Notes: generated by a model not told the origin, from the sequence alone. Positions 1 through 8,879 are shown, numbered from the stretch's first letter. The stretch is 64,000 nucleotides of DNA from Rhizobiales bacterium SYSU XM002 (GCA_009846685.1 VWVY01000002.1:310001-374000); one strand, 5' to 3'. Translations and numbers: made by a program.

Positions 1-1420
1 TCAGGCGGAATGCGCCGCCGTGCAGCTCGATCAGGCTTTTCACGATCGGCAGACCGAGGCCCGAACCCTGATCGGCGTTCTTGATCGCCTGCGAGCCGCG
101 CCCGAACGTCGAGAGCACGGTCTCGATCTCGTCCTCGGGAATGCCGGGACCATTGTCCTTCACCGAGAGATACTGGCCGCCGCTCGCGGTCCAGCCGACC
201 TTGACCACAATCTCGGACCCCTGCGGCGTGAATTTGATCGCGTTCGACAGGAGATTGAGCGCAACCTGCCGAACCGCGCGCTCGTCGGCCCAAAGACGCG
301 GCATACCGGCGGTGAAATTGGTCAGAAGCTTGAGATTGCGGCCCTTGGCGCGGATTTCGAGCATCTGGCAGCAGGCGTCGACAGTGGAAGCAAGGTCAAT
401 GGCTTCCTCGACGAGTTCGTGCTTGCCCGCCTCGATGCGCGAGAGATCGAGCACCTCGTTGATCAGCTGGAGCAGATGGTCGCCGGAGCGGTGGATGTCC
501 TGAACGTAGGACTTGTATTGCTCGTTGCCGACCGGGCCGAACAATTCATCCTTGATGACTTCCGAGAAGCCGAGGATCGCGTTGAGTGGTGTGCGCAGTT
601 CGTGGCTCATGGTTGCGAGGAAGCGCGATTTCGCCGCGCTCGCCTGCTCGGCCTGGCGTGTCGCCTCCTGCAGCCGGGCGTTGGCCTGCTCGACCTCTGC
701 GAACAGTTCGTCCTTCTCCGCGCGCGCCTTGAGGTTTTCCAGCGAGGTCGAATAGAGGCGGTTGGCGAGGCCCACGAACAGAAGCAGGGCAGTGAAGCAC
801 AGACCACCGAGCAGCCAGCGCTCGGACGGCTGGTGGTCGAACGTCAGGAGCACGATAACAACCGAAAGCGGCAGCGCCGCGCCATAAACCGCCGACGGCA
901 GCGTATGCGAAAGTACGGTGGAGACCGCACCGATGACCAGCACCGCGACGAGCAGGAATAGACGCATCCCTTCGCCATGCGGAATGCCGACGATGACCGG
1001 CAGCAACGCCCAAACCGTGACGAAGGCGATTTCGCTGGTGATGAGCCGCTTCACCCAGGACGGCAGGTCGACGTCGCGCACCTCCGCCTTGAGGAAGCGG
1101 CTGGAAATTAAATGCTGGACGACCAGTGCGGCGATCCCGAGCGTGAGCCAGGCCATCGCCAGGGTCGGTCGCGTCCACGAGAGGCTCGTTCCGGCGATTA
1201 CGAAGGTGTAGGGCAGCAGTGCGAGCGAGGCGCTGAGGTGATTTTGCGCAAATTCGCGCGTCAGTTCTTGCTCGAAGGCGCGGTTGAGGCCCGATGTCGA
1301 GGTGATTTTCTCCCGCGCATCCTTCACGGCGCGCTGAATCCCCCGCTTCTTGCGGTTCGCGTGGTCAGCAGCGAGCTGTTTCCGCTCGATCTCTGTCGCG
1401 GTGGGGATGTTCGGGTTCAT
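1..1420 (-). CDS. Membrane sensor histidine kinase (PleC/DivJ-like), C-terminus cut by window edge
   Basis: Membrane-bound histidine kinase that would autophosphorylate on His and pass the phosphate to a response regulator not present here. The start ATG lies at 1418-1420; 473 residues are visible and the frame runs off the left edge. Hydrophobic segments fall at about residues 62-82, 86-105, 130-147, 153-170, 176-194 and 203-220, giving a multi-pass N-terminus with no recognisable periplasmic sensor domain. A short coiled coil leads to the H-box SHELRTPLNAILG with phospho-acceptor His273. The N-box (NLLSNAIKF, about 389-397), G1 (DNGPGIP, about 422) and G2 (GSGLGLPIV, about 452) follow. The DELFGPVGNEQY segment after the H-box resembles the alphaproteobacterial PleC/DivJ branch. 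It is divergent from the nuclease-like gene to its right. The family call is secure; the signal sensed is unknown. Confidence 0.9.
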   Translation of the reverse strand, partial: MNPNIPTATEIERKQLAADHANRKKRGIQRAVKDAREKITSTSGLNRAFEQELTREFAQNHLSASLALLPYTFVIAGTSLSWTRPTLAMAWLTLGIAALVVQHLISSRFLKAEVRDVDLPSWVKRLITSEIAFVTVWALLPVIVGIPHGEGMRLFLLVAVLVIGAVSTVLSHTLPSAVYGAALPLSVVIVLLTFDHQPSERWLLGGLCFTALLLFVGLANRLYSTSLENLKARAEKDELFAEVEQANARLQEATRQAEQASAAKSRFLATMSHELRTPLNAILGFSEVIKDELFGPVGNEQYKSYVQDIHRSGDHLLQLINEVLDLSRIEAGKHELVEEAIDLASTVDACCQMLEIRAKGRNLKLLTNFTAGMPRLWADERAVRQVALNLLSNAIKFTPQGSEIVVKVGWTASGGQYLSVKDNGPGIPEDEIETVLSTFGRGSQAIKNADQGSGLGLPIVKSLIELHGGAFRL

Positions 1421-1548
1421 CGGCTTTCGGTTCTGCTGCCGGGGGCAATCATGCCTCACAAAAGGTTAAGCGAAGCCTGACGGAAACGCAGGAATTCTCG
1501 CGGAACGGGCATTCCGTGTCCGGAAACCGAATCGCATATGTATGCGCG

Positions 1549-2052
1549 ATGCTCGGACCGCGCTTCACCCTCGCTGCCGCCATCATCGCCTTCGCGGTTC
1601 TCCTGCTGGCGTTGTTCGGTCGTGCGCCGGACGAGCTGGTCGCCGGTGCTGCCCGCGCGATCGACGGTGACAGCCTTGTGGTCGCCGGGCGCGAGATGCG
1701 GCTTAGGGGTATGGATGCGCCGGAATTGCGCCAAACCTGTGAGATCGACGGCCAATCCGTCGGCTGCGGGCGGCAGGCCGCCGCCGCCTTGCGCCGCTGG
1801 CTCTCGCGCGGGCCGGTTACCTGTGTCGGCAACGAGATCGACCGATATCATCGCCTGCTCGTTGTCTGCCGGATCAACGGACAGGATATCGGCGCAGATC
1901 TCGTTCGGCGGGGTTTCGCGGTCGATTTCGGCAGCTATCCCGAGGAGGAGGCAGCCGCGCGGAAGGATGGCGTCGGCATCTGGGCCGGCACCTTCGAGCA
2001 GCCGCAACTCTACCGGCGACGAATGGCGGCGGAACGGGCGGCGCGGCCGTGA
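1549..2052 (+). CDS. Membrane-anchored thermonuclease (SNase-like) family protein
   Basis: Staphylococcal nuclease-fold protein, probably exported or anchored and acting on nucleic acid outside the cytoplasm. One hydrophobic segment follows the start (about residues 7-24). The SNase core begins at AIDGDSLVV and continues with RLRGMDAPELRQTC and DRYHRLLVVC. These keep an Arg, a Glu and a second Arg at positions that match the catalytic triad of the family, and two Cys could form a disulfide. The ATG at 1549 was preferred because it puts the hydrophobic segment at the N-terminus; an in-frame GTG at 1516 would add 11 residues. It is followed after about 70 bases by the glutathione S-transferase gene on the same strand. 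The fold is confident; the substrate is inferred. Confidence 0.8.
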   Translation: MLGPRFTLAAAIIAFAVLLLALFGRAPDELVAGAARAIDGDSLVVAGREMRLRGMDAPELRQTCEIDGQSVGCGRQAAAALRRWLSRGPVTCVGNEIDRYHRLLVVCRINGQDIGADLVRRGFAVDFGSYPEEEAAARKDGVGIWAGTFEQPQLYRRRMAAERAARP

Positions 2053-2124
2053 TCGGCGAGAGACAGCGCCAGACTTGACCCGGCCACAATCCTCGTATCC
2101 GCTATTCGCAACCAGGAGGTCGGG

Positions 2125-2736
2125 ATGAAGCTCTACGATGGCGGTCGCGTGCCGAATGCGCGCAGGGTAAGGATTTTCCTCGCGGAAAAGGGCATCTCCG
2201 TGCCGATGATTCCTGTCGATCTCGGCAAGAAAGAGCACAAGAGCGATGACTTCACCGCCCGCAATCCGCTCCAGCGCGTGCCGGTTCTCGAGCTCGACGA
2301 CGGCACCGTCATCACCGAATCTGTCGCGATCTGCCGATATTTCGAGGAGCTTCATCCCCAGCCGCCCCTGTTCGGAACGGGCGCTGTCGGCAAGGCGCTC
2401 GTGGAGATGTGGAACCGCCGTGCGGAATTCGAACTCTATCTCGCCGTTCAGGCTGCCTTTCGCCATCTTCACCCCGGCATGGCGGGTTACGAGGTGCCAC
2501 AGGTCTCCGAGTGGGGTGAGGTGAACAAGGGCCGCGCTGTCGAGGCCATGCGGCTCTTCGACCGGCAGCTCGCTTCGAACCGCTTCGTCGCCGGGGCCGA
2601 ATTCTCGATCGCGGATATCACCGCTTTCGTCTCGGTGGATTTCTTGAAGGCGGCGCGTCTTTCGATGCCCGACGATATGCCAAACCTCGCCCGCTGGCGC
2701 GACGAGGTGGCTGCCCGCCCGAGTGCTACCGCCTGA
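2125..2736 (+). CDS. Glutathione S-transferase family protein
   Basis: Cytosolic GST-type protein of 203 residues, the usual length for the family. The N-terminal thioredoxin-like domain (about 1-80) shows the cis-Pro segment QRVPVLELDDG and the glutathione-binding ITESVAICRYFEE. The helical C-terminal domain (about 90-200) carries the structural motif FSIADITAFVSVDFL with the conserved Asp of the N-capping box. The catalytic Ser/Tyr/Cys near the N-terminus is not obvious, as the start reads MKLYDGGRVPNARRVR, so substrate class cannot be assigned. A strong ribosome site (aggagg) precedes the ATG. The next gene starts 8 bases after the stop, so the two may be co-transcribed. Confidence 0.9.
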   Translation: MKLYDGGRVPNARRVRIFLAEKGISVPMIPVDLGKKEHKSDDFTARNPLQRVPVLELDDGTVITESVAICRYFEELHPQPPLFGTGAVGKALVEMWNRRAEFELYLAVQAAFRHLHPGMAGYEVPQVSEWGEVNKGRAVEAMRLFDRQLASNRFVAGAEFSIADITAFVSVDFLKAARLSMPDDMPNLARWRDEVAARPSATA

Positions 2737-2744
2737 CATCATCG

Positions 2745-3227
2745 ATGCGCGTTGTTCTGTCAGCTATCCTGATCGTCGCGGTTTCCGTCTCTGCCTCGCG
2801 AGCGGAAACGCTGAACGGCGAGGCGATCCGTGAAGCTTTCACCGGCAACACGGTCGCGGGCCGCTATGTGAACGGCAACGCCTTCAGCGAATATCATTCC
2901 AAGGACGGCCGTGCGCTCGGCGACAACGGATTTGCGCGCAATGTCGATGCCTGCTGGAATGTGGACGCCGATCGGGTCTGTTATCATTACGGGCCATACA
3001 AGGACCGCCGCACCTATTGTTTCACCGTCGAAAAGTTCGGCGAAACCTATCAGCTCAAGGTCGCGGATTCCGGCCTCCTCAATGCGATCGCCACCATCGA
3101 CAAGGGCAATCCGCGTGATCACGGTGACGGCGGGCGCCGCTGGTCCTGCGACGATCTGCTCTCGCGCGCGGTTCAACCTCCGTCGTTGGGCAGACTGGCC
3201 TCAGGCCAAACCCTGCGAACCGATTGA
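2745..3227 (+). CDS. Small exported protein of unknown function
   Basis: A 160-residue protein with an N-terminal signal peptide (hydrophobic residues 3-14, likely cleavage after SASRA). The mature part contains four Cys, in DACWNVD, DRVCYHYG, RTYCFTVE and RWSCDDLL, suggesting two disulfides in the periplasm. Repeated Gly/Asn/Tyr/Trp positions (GNTVAGRYVNG, NAFSEYHSKDG) resemble a small lipocalin or beta-type fold found in uncharacterised rhizobial proteins, but no named family is recognised. It directly follows the GST gene. Function unknown. Confidence 0.75.
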   Translation: MRVVLSAILIVAVSVSASRAETLNGEAIREAFTGNTVAGRYVNGNAFSEYHSKDGRALGDNGFARNVDACWNVDADRVCYHYGPYKDRRTYCFTVEKFGETYQLKVADSGLLNAIATIDKGNPRDHGDGGRRWSCDDLLSRAVQPPSLGRLASGQTLRTD

Positions 3228-3383
3228 TCCATGGCATTGACGACCGCGTGACGCGGCGGTCCAAATGATTGGTGCAGGCTTGTCGCGGTTCGGCCATGTT
3301 TCATTCAGGTGCCGTTTAGTTGTCGGTTGAGAGATTGGACAAAGCGGGGCAGCTTGTTCGGATGAAGTGCTAGGAGGCTCGAC

Positions 3384-5612
3384 ATGCCAATTTCCAGACC
3401 GCTCGGGCGTTTGGTCGCTGCGACCGTCCTGCTGCTCGCAGGTTTTGCCGCCGGCCTCTCAGGCGCGAGTGCGCAGGGCAAGCGGCTCGGCCTCGTCGTC
3501 GGTCTCGCCGATTATGGCGAGACGCGTCATCCGACCGCTCTGCAGGACGCCAGCCTCGTTGCGCAGGCGCTCAAGCAGGCCGGCTTCGACCTCGTGGAGG
3601 GCGCGAACCTTTCCCAGAACGAGTTGCGCGCCGTGCTGCGCGATTTCGCGGACAAGGTGGGCGCTTCCGGACCGGACGCGCTCGTTGCCGTTTATGTCGC
3701 CGGTGTCGGCGTCCAGGATGACGGCGAGAACATCCTCATCCCGGCCGGCGCGCGGCTTCGGCAGAAGTCCGATCTCGGCATCGAGGGGTTGCGGATCGAC
3801 GACATGCTCCGCGTGATCGGCGGGATGCCGGCTTCCGCGCGGATCGTGATGCTCGATGCGGCCTATGCCCATCCCTACGCGCAGCTTGTTGCCGATGGCG
3901 GACGCGGGCTCGCGCCCATCGAGAAGCGGGACGGGATGCTGGTCTCCTTCAATCACAGCCCGAACCAGACGGTGGAGCTTCCGCGCACCAATTATGGTGC
4001 CTACGCGATGGCGCTCGCCGAGGTTCTTGCCGAGCCGGGCCTTGAACTTGGCGCGATCTTCGATCGCCTGCGCCTGCGCGTCCACGATCAGACGCAGGGC
4101 CTCCAGACCCCTTGGGACGTGAACGGGCTGACCCAGCCCATGGTTCTGGTCGCGCCGGCTGCCGGCCCCGGCGCAGCGCCGCCCGTCCCTGTCCCGGCGC
4201 CGAGGCGCCCGATCGCCGAACTCAGCGCAGACGAGGCCTATGGGCGTGCGGTCGAGATCGACACGATCAAGGGTTACGAGGATTTCCTGCGCGCCTATCC
4301 CGATCACCCGCAAGCGAAGCGCGTTCGCGCGATGATTGCCTCGCGCCGTGAAGCTTTCTACTGGCAGCGCGCACGCCGGGCGAATACCTCGCGCGCCTAT
4401 TGGACCTATCTCAAGCGCTATCCCAACGGCGCCCATGCCGGCGAGGCCGAGGCTCGCCTCGCCCGTCTTTCGGCGCCGGTGGAGCCGCCGGCGGATTTCG
4501 AGGAGATCATCTACGACGATCTCCCGCCGCCGCCGCCTGCGGAGATCGAGATCTACGAGACGGTTGTCGTCGAGGATAACTGGGGAGTGCTTCCGCCACC
4601 GCCGGGCTTCGGCGTCATCGGTCTGCCGCCGCCGCCTCTCGCGATCATCGATCTGCCGCCGCCACCGCCGCCGGTGCCGAGCCAGAAGGTCCTGCCCGCT
4701 GTGGTGATCGGCGCCGGTGTCATCGGTGCGGCGATCCTCGCCAATCGTATGTGGAAGCGCCCGGCGACGGTTCGTCCGCCGGTCGCGCCGCCGATCGTTC
4801 GTCCGGTGCGTCCGGTCCGGCCGATCGGTGTTGGCCCGCGCCCGGGACCCGGCCAGATCATGCCGGTCGGCCCCGGTGTCGGACAGCCGCCGGTGGTCGG
4901 TCCTCGTCCTGGTCCTGGCCAGATCATGCCGGGTGGTGGCGTGGTCCGCCCCGGTCAACCGCCGGTGACGCCGCCGGGCCAGCCGAATGTGGTCCGCCCC
5001 GGTCAACCGCCGGTGACACCGCCGGGTCAGCCGAATGTGGTTCGTCCCGGTCAACCGCCGGTGACGCCGCCGGGCCAGCCGAATGTGGTTCGCCCCGGTC
5101 AACCGAATGTGGTTCGGCCGGGTCAGCCGCCGGTCGTGACGCCCACGCAGCCGAATGTGGGCGCAGGTGGACGCCCGTCCGTCGTAACCCCGGTTCGGCC
5201 CGGTCCCGCCAACCCACCGCAGGTCGGCCCTTCCGGACGTCCGCTGATTGGCGCCCCGCCGAACGCGGGGGGCAGGCAGAGGCCTGTCATCACGCCGCAG
5301 CGCCCGGCTCCGCCTGTCGTCCGGCCGGCGCCGCCGACGGTTCGTCCTGTCGCGCCGGTGGCTCGCCCCGCACCGCCGGTCGTCCGGCAGCCGGCTCCCG
5401 TTATTCGGCAAGCACCGCCTGTGATCCGGCAAGCTCCGCCACGCCCGGCACCGGTCTATCGTCCGCCGCCACCGGCAGTGCGGGCTGCGCCTCCGCCGGC
5501 CGTACGGTCGGCGCCGCCACCGGCTGTCCGCTCAGCTCCGGCACCGAGGCCGAATGTCGGTGGGGGCGGGCGCCCTTGCACACCGCAGATGCGCGCGGCG
5601 CGGCAATGCTGA
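3384..5612 (+). CDS. Secreted caspase-fold pseudoenzyme with proline-rich repeat tail
   Basis: A 742-residue protein with a signal peptide (cleavage near ASAQ, residue 31) and a caspase (C14, p20-like) domain at about 33-260. The sequence [20 protein letters not shown] aligns with the usual YYAGHGxQ segment, but the catalytic His position is Val108. IVMLDAAY aligns with LDACR, and the catalytic Cys position is Ala160. Both catalytic residues therefore appear lost. Residues about 280-365 hold two helical repeats around FLRAYPDHP and [10 protein letters not shown]. Poly-Pro runs (about 375-435) and a hydrophobic segment (about 440-458) follow. The rest is a Pro/Val/Arg-rich tail containing four and a half 16-residue [16 protein letters not shown] units. 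The start has an aggagg site. It stands alone and ends at a clear terminator. Confidence 0.8.
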   Translation: MPISRPLGRLVAATVLLLAGFAAGLSGASAQGKRLGLVVGLADYGETRHPTALQDASLVAQALKQAGFDLVEGANLSQNELRAVLRDFADKVGASGPDALVAVYVAGVGVQDDGENILIPAGARLRQKSDLGIEGLRIDDMLRVIGGMPASARIVMLDAAYAHPYAQLVADGGRGLAPIEKRDGMLVSFNHSPNQTVELPRTNYGAYAMALAEVLAEPGLELGAIFDRLRLRVHDQTQGLQTPWDVNGLTQPMVLVAPAAGPGAAPPVPVPAPRRPIAELSADEAYGRAVEIDTIKGYEDFLRAYPDHPQAKRVRAMIASRREAFYWQRARRANTSRAYWTYLKRYPNGAHAGEAEARLARLSAPVEPPADFEEIIYDDLPPPPPAEIEIYETVVVEDNWGVLPPPPGFGVIGLPPPPLAIIDLPPPPPPVPSQKVLPAVVIGAGVIGAAILANRMWKRPATVRPPVAPPIVRPVRPVRPIGVGPRPGPGQIMPVGPGVGQPPVVGPRPGPGQIMPGGGVVRPGQPPVTPPGQPNVVRPGQPPVTPPGQPNVVRPGQPPVTPPGQPNVVRPGQPNVVRPGQPPVVTPTQPNVGAGGRPSVVTPVRPGPANPPQVGPSGRPLIGAPPNAGGRQRPVITPQRPAPPVVRPAPPTVRPVAPVARPAPPVVRQPAPVIRQAPPVIRQAPPRPAPVYRPPPPAVRAAPPPAVRSAPPPAVRSAPAPRPNVGGGGRPCTPQMRAARQC
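4941..5156 (+). repeat. 48-bp in-frame tandem repeat in the pseudo-caspase tail
   Basis: Units start at 4941, 4989, 5037 and 5109, with a half unit at 5085-5108. Each full unit encodes 16 residues, [16 protein letters not shown] or a close variant. The copies differ at only a few, mostly third-codon, positions, so the array expanded recently or is kept uniform by recombination. The fourth full unit (5109-5156) is the most diverged. This is a coding minisatellite and could vary in copy number between strains. Confidence 0.85.
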
Positions 5613-5618
5613 ACAGAA

Positions 5619-5643
5619 AAGGCCGGGTTTCCCCGGCCTTTTT
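5619..5643 (+). terminator. Rho-independent terminator after the pseudo-caspase gene
   Basis: A 9-bp stem, aaggccggg/cccggcctt, with a 4-base loop is followed by a T run. It lies 6 bases after the stop codon and separates this gene from the convergent dehydrogenase gene. Confidence 0.85.
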
Positions 5644-5667
5644 CATTCTCAGTATGGTGCGGAAGAC

Positions 5668-6537
5668 TCAGCGATCGAGCCTTGCGATCAGGCTGGACGT
5701 ATCCCAGCGCTTGCCGCCCATTTTCTGGACTTCGGAGTAGAACTGATCGACGAGTGCTGTCACCGGCAGATGCGCGCCACTGCGCCGGGCCTCCGTGAGG
5801 CAGATATCGAGGTCTTTGCGCATCCAGTCGACCGCGAAGCCGAAATCGAACTTCCCGGCGTTCATGGTCTTTCCGCGGTTCTCCATCTGCCAGGAGCCTG
5901 CCGCGCCCTTGGAGATGACATCAAGCACCGCCTCGATATCGAGGTTCGCCTTCTTGCCGAAGTGGATCGCTTCGGCAAGGCCCTGCACGAGGCCTGCGAT
6001 GCAGATCTGGTTCATCATCTTGGTGAGCTGCCCCGCGCCGGAATCACCAAGCCGACGGCACGCGCGGGCAAAACCCATGATGACCGGCTCGGCCTTCGCG
6101 TAAGGCTCGGCATCGCCGCCGCACATCACCGTAAGCACGCCGTTCTCGGCACCGGCCTGCCCACCGGAGACCGGCGCGTCGATGAAGTGGAAGCCGCGCT
6201 TCTTGGCTTCCGCGGAGAGTTCGCGCGCGACTTCGGCCGAGGCGGTGGTGTTGTCGACGAAGATTGCGCCCGGCTTCATGCCGTGGAACGCGCCGTCAGG
6301 GCCGATGGTGACCGAGCGCAGGTCATCGTCGTTGCCGACGCAGGCGAAGACGAAATCCTTGCCCGCAGCGGCTTCTTTCGGTGTTTTCGCCATTGCGCCG
6401 CCGTGCTGCTTGACCCAGGCCTCGGCTTTCGCGGCCGAGCGGTTGTAAACCGTGACGGCATGGCCGCCCTTGTTCTTGAGATGTCCCGCCATCGGGTAGC
6501 CCATCACGCCAAGCCCGAGGAATGCGACGTCAGCCAT
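5668..6537 (-). CDS. NAD(P)-dependent 3-hydroxyisobutyrate dehydrogenase-family oxidoreductase
   Basis: Beta-hydroxyacid dehydrogenase family (MmsB, GarR and GlxR group), 289 residues, the usual size. The Rossmann fold begins at FLGLGVMGYPMAGHL. The substrate-binding segment FIDAPVSGGQAGAENGVLTVMCGG (about 118-141) and the helix GQLTKMMNQ with catalytic Lys173 are intact. It would oxidise a 3-hydroxy acid or reduce a semialdehyde in the cytosol. Which one (3-hydroxyisobutyrate, tartronate semialdehyde or succinic semialdehyde) cannot be read from the sequence. The start has a ggagag site. It is monocistronic or follows nothing on its strand within 75 bases. Confidence 0.88.
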   Translation of the reverse strand: MADVAFLGLGVMGYPMAGHLKNKGGHAVTVYNRSAAKAEAWVKQHGGAMAKTPKEAAAGKDFVFACVGNDDDLRSVTIGPDGAFHGMKPGAIFVDNTTASAEVARELSAEAKKRGFHFIDAPVSGGQAGAENGVLTVMCGGDAEPYAKAEPVIMGFARACRRLGDSGAGQLTKMMNQICIAGLVQGLAEAIHFGKKANLDIEAVLDVISKGAAGSWQMENRGKTMNAGKFDFGFAVDWMRKDLDICLTEARRSGAHLPVTALVDQFYSEVQKMGGKRWDTSSLIARLDR

Positions 6538-6612
6538 AGTATCTCTCCGTGTATCCAGAATTGTGATTAGTGTTACAGAATCTCGACGGGGCCGGCAACC
6601 GCTTCCTCGCCC

Positions 6613-7329
6613 CTAGCGCAGCACCAGATGCCGCGTGAGCCGGGCTTCGAGCAGGTCCCACAGGCGCCGGATAATCTCCACCAGCATCAGATAGATAAGG
6701 GCCGCCACGAGATAGATCGAGAGATCGAAGCTACGGGCAAAGGCGAGGCGGGTCGCACCCATGAGGTCGAACAGCGTGACGAGCGAGGCGAGCGCGCTTG
6801 CCTTGATCATCACGATCAGTTCGTTGCCGAGCGGGCGCAGCGCGATGATCATTGCCTGAGGCATTTCCACCTTCAGGAAAATGGCGGTCGGACGCATGCC
6901 GAGTGCTCGTGCGGCTTCCGCCTGTCCCGGCGGCAGCGCCTGAATCGCACCCCGGAAAATCTCGGCCTGATAAGCGGCGGTGTTGAGCGTGAAGGCGAAG
7001 AGGCAACAATAGAGCGGCTCGCGGAAAAACCACCACATGTTCAGCTCCTGCCAGAACAGGCGGAACGCGCCGAGCCCGTAGTAAACTAGGAAGAGCTGCA
7101 CGAGGAGCGGCGTGCCACGGAAAAAGGTCGTGTAGCCGTGGATCAGCGCCGAGACGATGCGGTTCGATCGCAGCTTCGCCACCGCAAGCGCCAGCCCGAT
7201 GATCAGCCCGAGCGTGAAGGTGAAACCGACAAGATACAGCGTCAGCCCAAGCCCATCGGCCATGCGGCAGCCGTATTTCTCGAGAACCTCGAGGCCGATG
7301 ACATGGCCGGGCCATTCGCACCATTTCAT
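6613..7329 (-). CDS. Polar amino-acid ABC transporter permease (HisM/OccM type)
   Basis: Inner-membrane permease, 238 residues, of the HisMQ family. Predicted helices are spread through the protein, and the coupling (EAA) loop for the ATPase is present as QAEAARALGMRPTAIFLKVEMPQA at about 150-173. The start was placed at the ATG at 7327-7329 because it overlaps the upstream permease stop in an ATGA junction. The open frame extends further upstream but only through the neighbouring gene. It pairs with the permease at 7326-8051 as a heterodimer. No ATPase gene follows it in the window. Confidence 0.88.
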   Translation of the reverse strand: MKWCEWPGHVIGLEVLEKYGCRMADGLGLTLYLVGFTFTLGLIIGLALAVAKLRSNRIVSALIHGYTTFFRGTPLLVQLFLVYYGLGAFRLFWQELNMWWFFREPLYCCLFAFTLNTAAYQAEIFRGAIQALPPGQAEAARALGMRPTAIFLKVEMPQAMIIALRPLGNELIVMIKASALASLVTLFDLMGATRLAFARSFDLSIYLVAALIYLMLVEIIRRLWDLLEARLTRHLVLR

Positions 7330-8051
7330 CGCGCCGCTCCATGCACGATATGCCCGCGATTGGCCCGGGCTTCGAGCTTGCCGAAACCCCAGGTCGAGAC
7401 GACCGAGAAGGCGAGGTAGATCAGCGCCGCCACGCCGAAGAACAGGAACGGTTCCTTCGTCACGACATTGGCGCGGGTGGCAATGAACATCGTGTCCTGC
7501 AAGGTGATGACCGAGACGAGCGATGTCTCCTTGAGCAGCACCATCCAGTTGTTGCCAAGACCGGGCAGGGCGACGCGCATCAGTTGCGGGAAAACGACGA
7601 GGCGGAAAGCCTGCCATTTCGTAAGGCCCAATGCTGCGGCCGCTTCACGCTGTCCTTTCTGGATGGAATTCAGCGCGCCAAGCCAAACCTCGGCCGAAAA
7701 AGCGGCGAGCACGACGCCGAGTGCGACCATTCCCGCGAGGAAGGGCGATATTTCGAGGTTGGATGTGAAACCGAGCGCGGTCCAGAGCTTTTGAAGCAGC
7801 ATCTGGAATCCGAAATAGATGACGTAGAGCGTCAGGAGTTCCGGTACACCGCGGAAGATCGTCGTGTAGAGCGTCGACAGCGCCCGCAGGACCGGCGAGC
7901 GCGATCGTTTTGCCAGCGCCACCGCGAGCCCGAGTGCGAGGCCGAACGGCACGGTCGCGAGCGCGATGGAGATGGTGATCCACGCACCCGCGAGAAGTTC
8001 GTCACCCCATCCGTCGGGGCCGAACGAGAGCAGCTTGAGGTAATAGTCCAT
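7326..8051 (-). CDS. Polar amino-acid ABC transporter permease (HisQ/OccQ type)
   Basis: A 241-residue inner-membrane permease with the HisMQ EAA loop GQREAAAALGLTKWQAFRLVVFPQ at about 138-161. The sequence TIFRGVPELLTLYVIYFG is typical of the histidine, octopine and nopaline permease group. It is the middle gene of a three-gene operon: binding protein, then this gene, then its partner permease overlapping by four bases. It should import a basic amino acid or opine-like solute with the binding protein at 8097-8879. The substrate is inferred only from family resemblance. Confidence 0.88.
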   Translation of the reverse strand: MDYYLKLLSFGPDGWGDELLAGAWITISIALATVPFGLALGLAVALAKRSRSPVLRALSTLYTTIFRGVPELLTLYVIYFGFQMLLQKLWTALGFTSNLEISPFLAGMVALGVVLAAFSAEVWLGALNSIQKGQREAAAALGLTKWQAFRLVVFPQLMRVALPGLGNNWMVLLKETSLVSVITLQDTMFIATRANVVTKEPFLFFGVAALIYLAFSVVSTWGFGKLEARANRGHIVHGAAR

Positions 8052-8061
8052 CCAAGGAACA

Positions 8062-8085
8062 GGCGCCGGCGATGTGACCGGCGCC
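8062..8085 (-). other. Intercistronic GC-rich stem-loop in the ABC operon
   Basis: An 8-bp perfect stem, ggcgccgg/ccggcgcc, with an 8-base loop sits in the 45-base gap between the binding-protein stop and the permease start. There is no T run. Such hairpins are known between binding-protein and permease genes, where they protect the 3' end of the binding-protein mRNA and lower downstream expression. Confidence 0.6.
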
Positions 8086-8096
8086 CCGCGTCCCGA

Positions 8097-8879
8097 TTAC
8101 TGGATGGCCTTCTTGCCGAGCCACTTCATGGCGTGCTTGTCGAGCGAGCCGTCAGCCTTCGAGGCCGCGATCGCCTTGTTCAGCATCGCCTTGAGTTCGC
8201 CGTCCTCCTTGCGGACGGCCATGCCGACGCCCGGCCCGTGGATCGCCGGATCGCGCTTCACCTCGGCGATCACCTTGCAGCAATCCTTGCCCTTGCCCTT
8301 CACGAAGGTCTCGAGGGCCTCAAGGTCGGCGACGATGTAGTCGAGACGGCCGTTGAGCAGGTCGAGGTTGGCTTCTTCCTGCGTGGGGTAGGGGCGGGCG
8401 GTCGAGTCCTTGTAGTAGGCCTCGAGGTAGTTCATGTGGATCGTCGAGCCCTGCGCGCCGATCGCCTTGCCCTTGAGGGCGGCGGGCGAGATGTCGGTCG
8501 AGGTGATCGACTTCGCGCCGACCATCGCGATCGGGGTCGCAGTATAGACATCCGAGAAATCGACCTTCTTCTGCCGCTCCGGCGTCGCATTCATGCCGGC
8601 GACGATGACGTCATATTTCTTCGAGAGCAGCGCCGGGATGATGCCGTCCCAATCCTGCACCACCCAGGTGCACTTCACCTGCATCTTGGCGCAGAGGTCA
8701 TTCATGTAGTCGATCTCGAAGCCTTCGAGTTCCTTCTTGGCATTGAGATTGTTGTAGGGAGGGTAGGCGCCTTCGGTGCCGATGCGGATTTCCTTGATCT
8801 GGGCGCTGCTCGGGGCGGTCATCGCCATGCCCGCGGCCATTGCCAGGGCCGTGGCCATCATCAAACGCATCGCTTTCAT
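8097..8879 (-). CDS. ABC transporter periplasmic substrate-binding protein (ArgT/HisJ/OccT family)
   Basis: Bacterial extracellular solute-binding protein family 3, 260 residues from the ATG at 8877-8879. That start gives a signal peptide (MKAMRLMMATALAMAAGMAM, cleavage near PSSAQ) and has a gggaga site. The GTEGAYPPYNNLNAKKELEGFEIDYM opening is the amino-acid-binding signature. WDGIIPALLSKKYDVIVAGMNATPERQKKVDFSD supplies the ligand-binding Asp and Arg region. A Cys pair, as in HisJ/LAO, is seen in NDLCAKMQVKC. It is the first gene of the operon with two permeases and lies divergent from apbC. A palindromic candidate operator lies upstream. Confidence 0.9.
   Translation of the reverse strand: MKAMRLMMATALAMAAGMAMTAPSSAQIKEIRIGTEGAYPPYNNLNAKKELEGFEIDYMNDLCAKMQVKCTWVVQDWDGIIPALLSKKYDVIVAGMNATPERQKKVDFSDVYTATPIAMVGAKSITSTDISPAALKGKAIGAQGSTIHMNYLEAYYKDSTARPYPTQEEANLDLLNGRLDYIVADLEALETFVKGKGKDCCKVIAEVKRDPAIHGPGVGMAVRKEDGELKAMLNKAIAASKADGSLDKHAMKWLGKKAIQ

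Noticed and set aside
546-1178. Alternative minus-strand protein inside the histidine kinase
   Set aside because: Different frame from the kinase, which has intact H, N, G1 and G2 boxes.
4941-5156. Possible CRISPR array
   Set aside because: Units are contiguous with no spacers and are in frame with a coding sequence.
3459-5432. Long open frame antisense to the pseudo-caspase gene
   Set aside because: Arg/His-rich composition is that of a shadow frame in GC-rich repeat DNA, and the sense strand has a signal peptide and recognisable domain.
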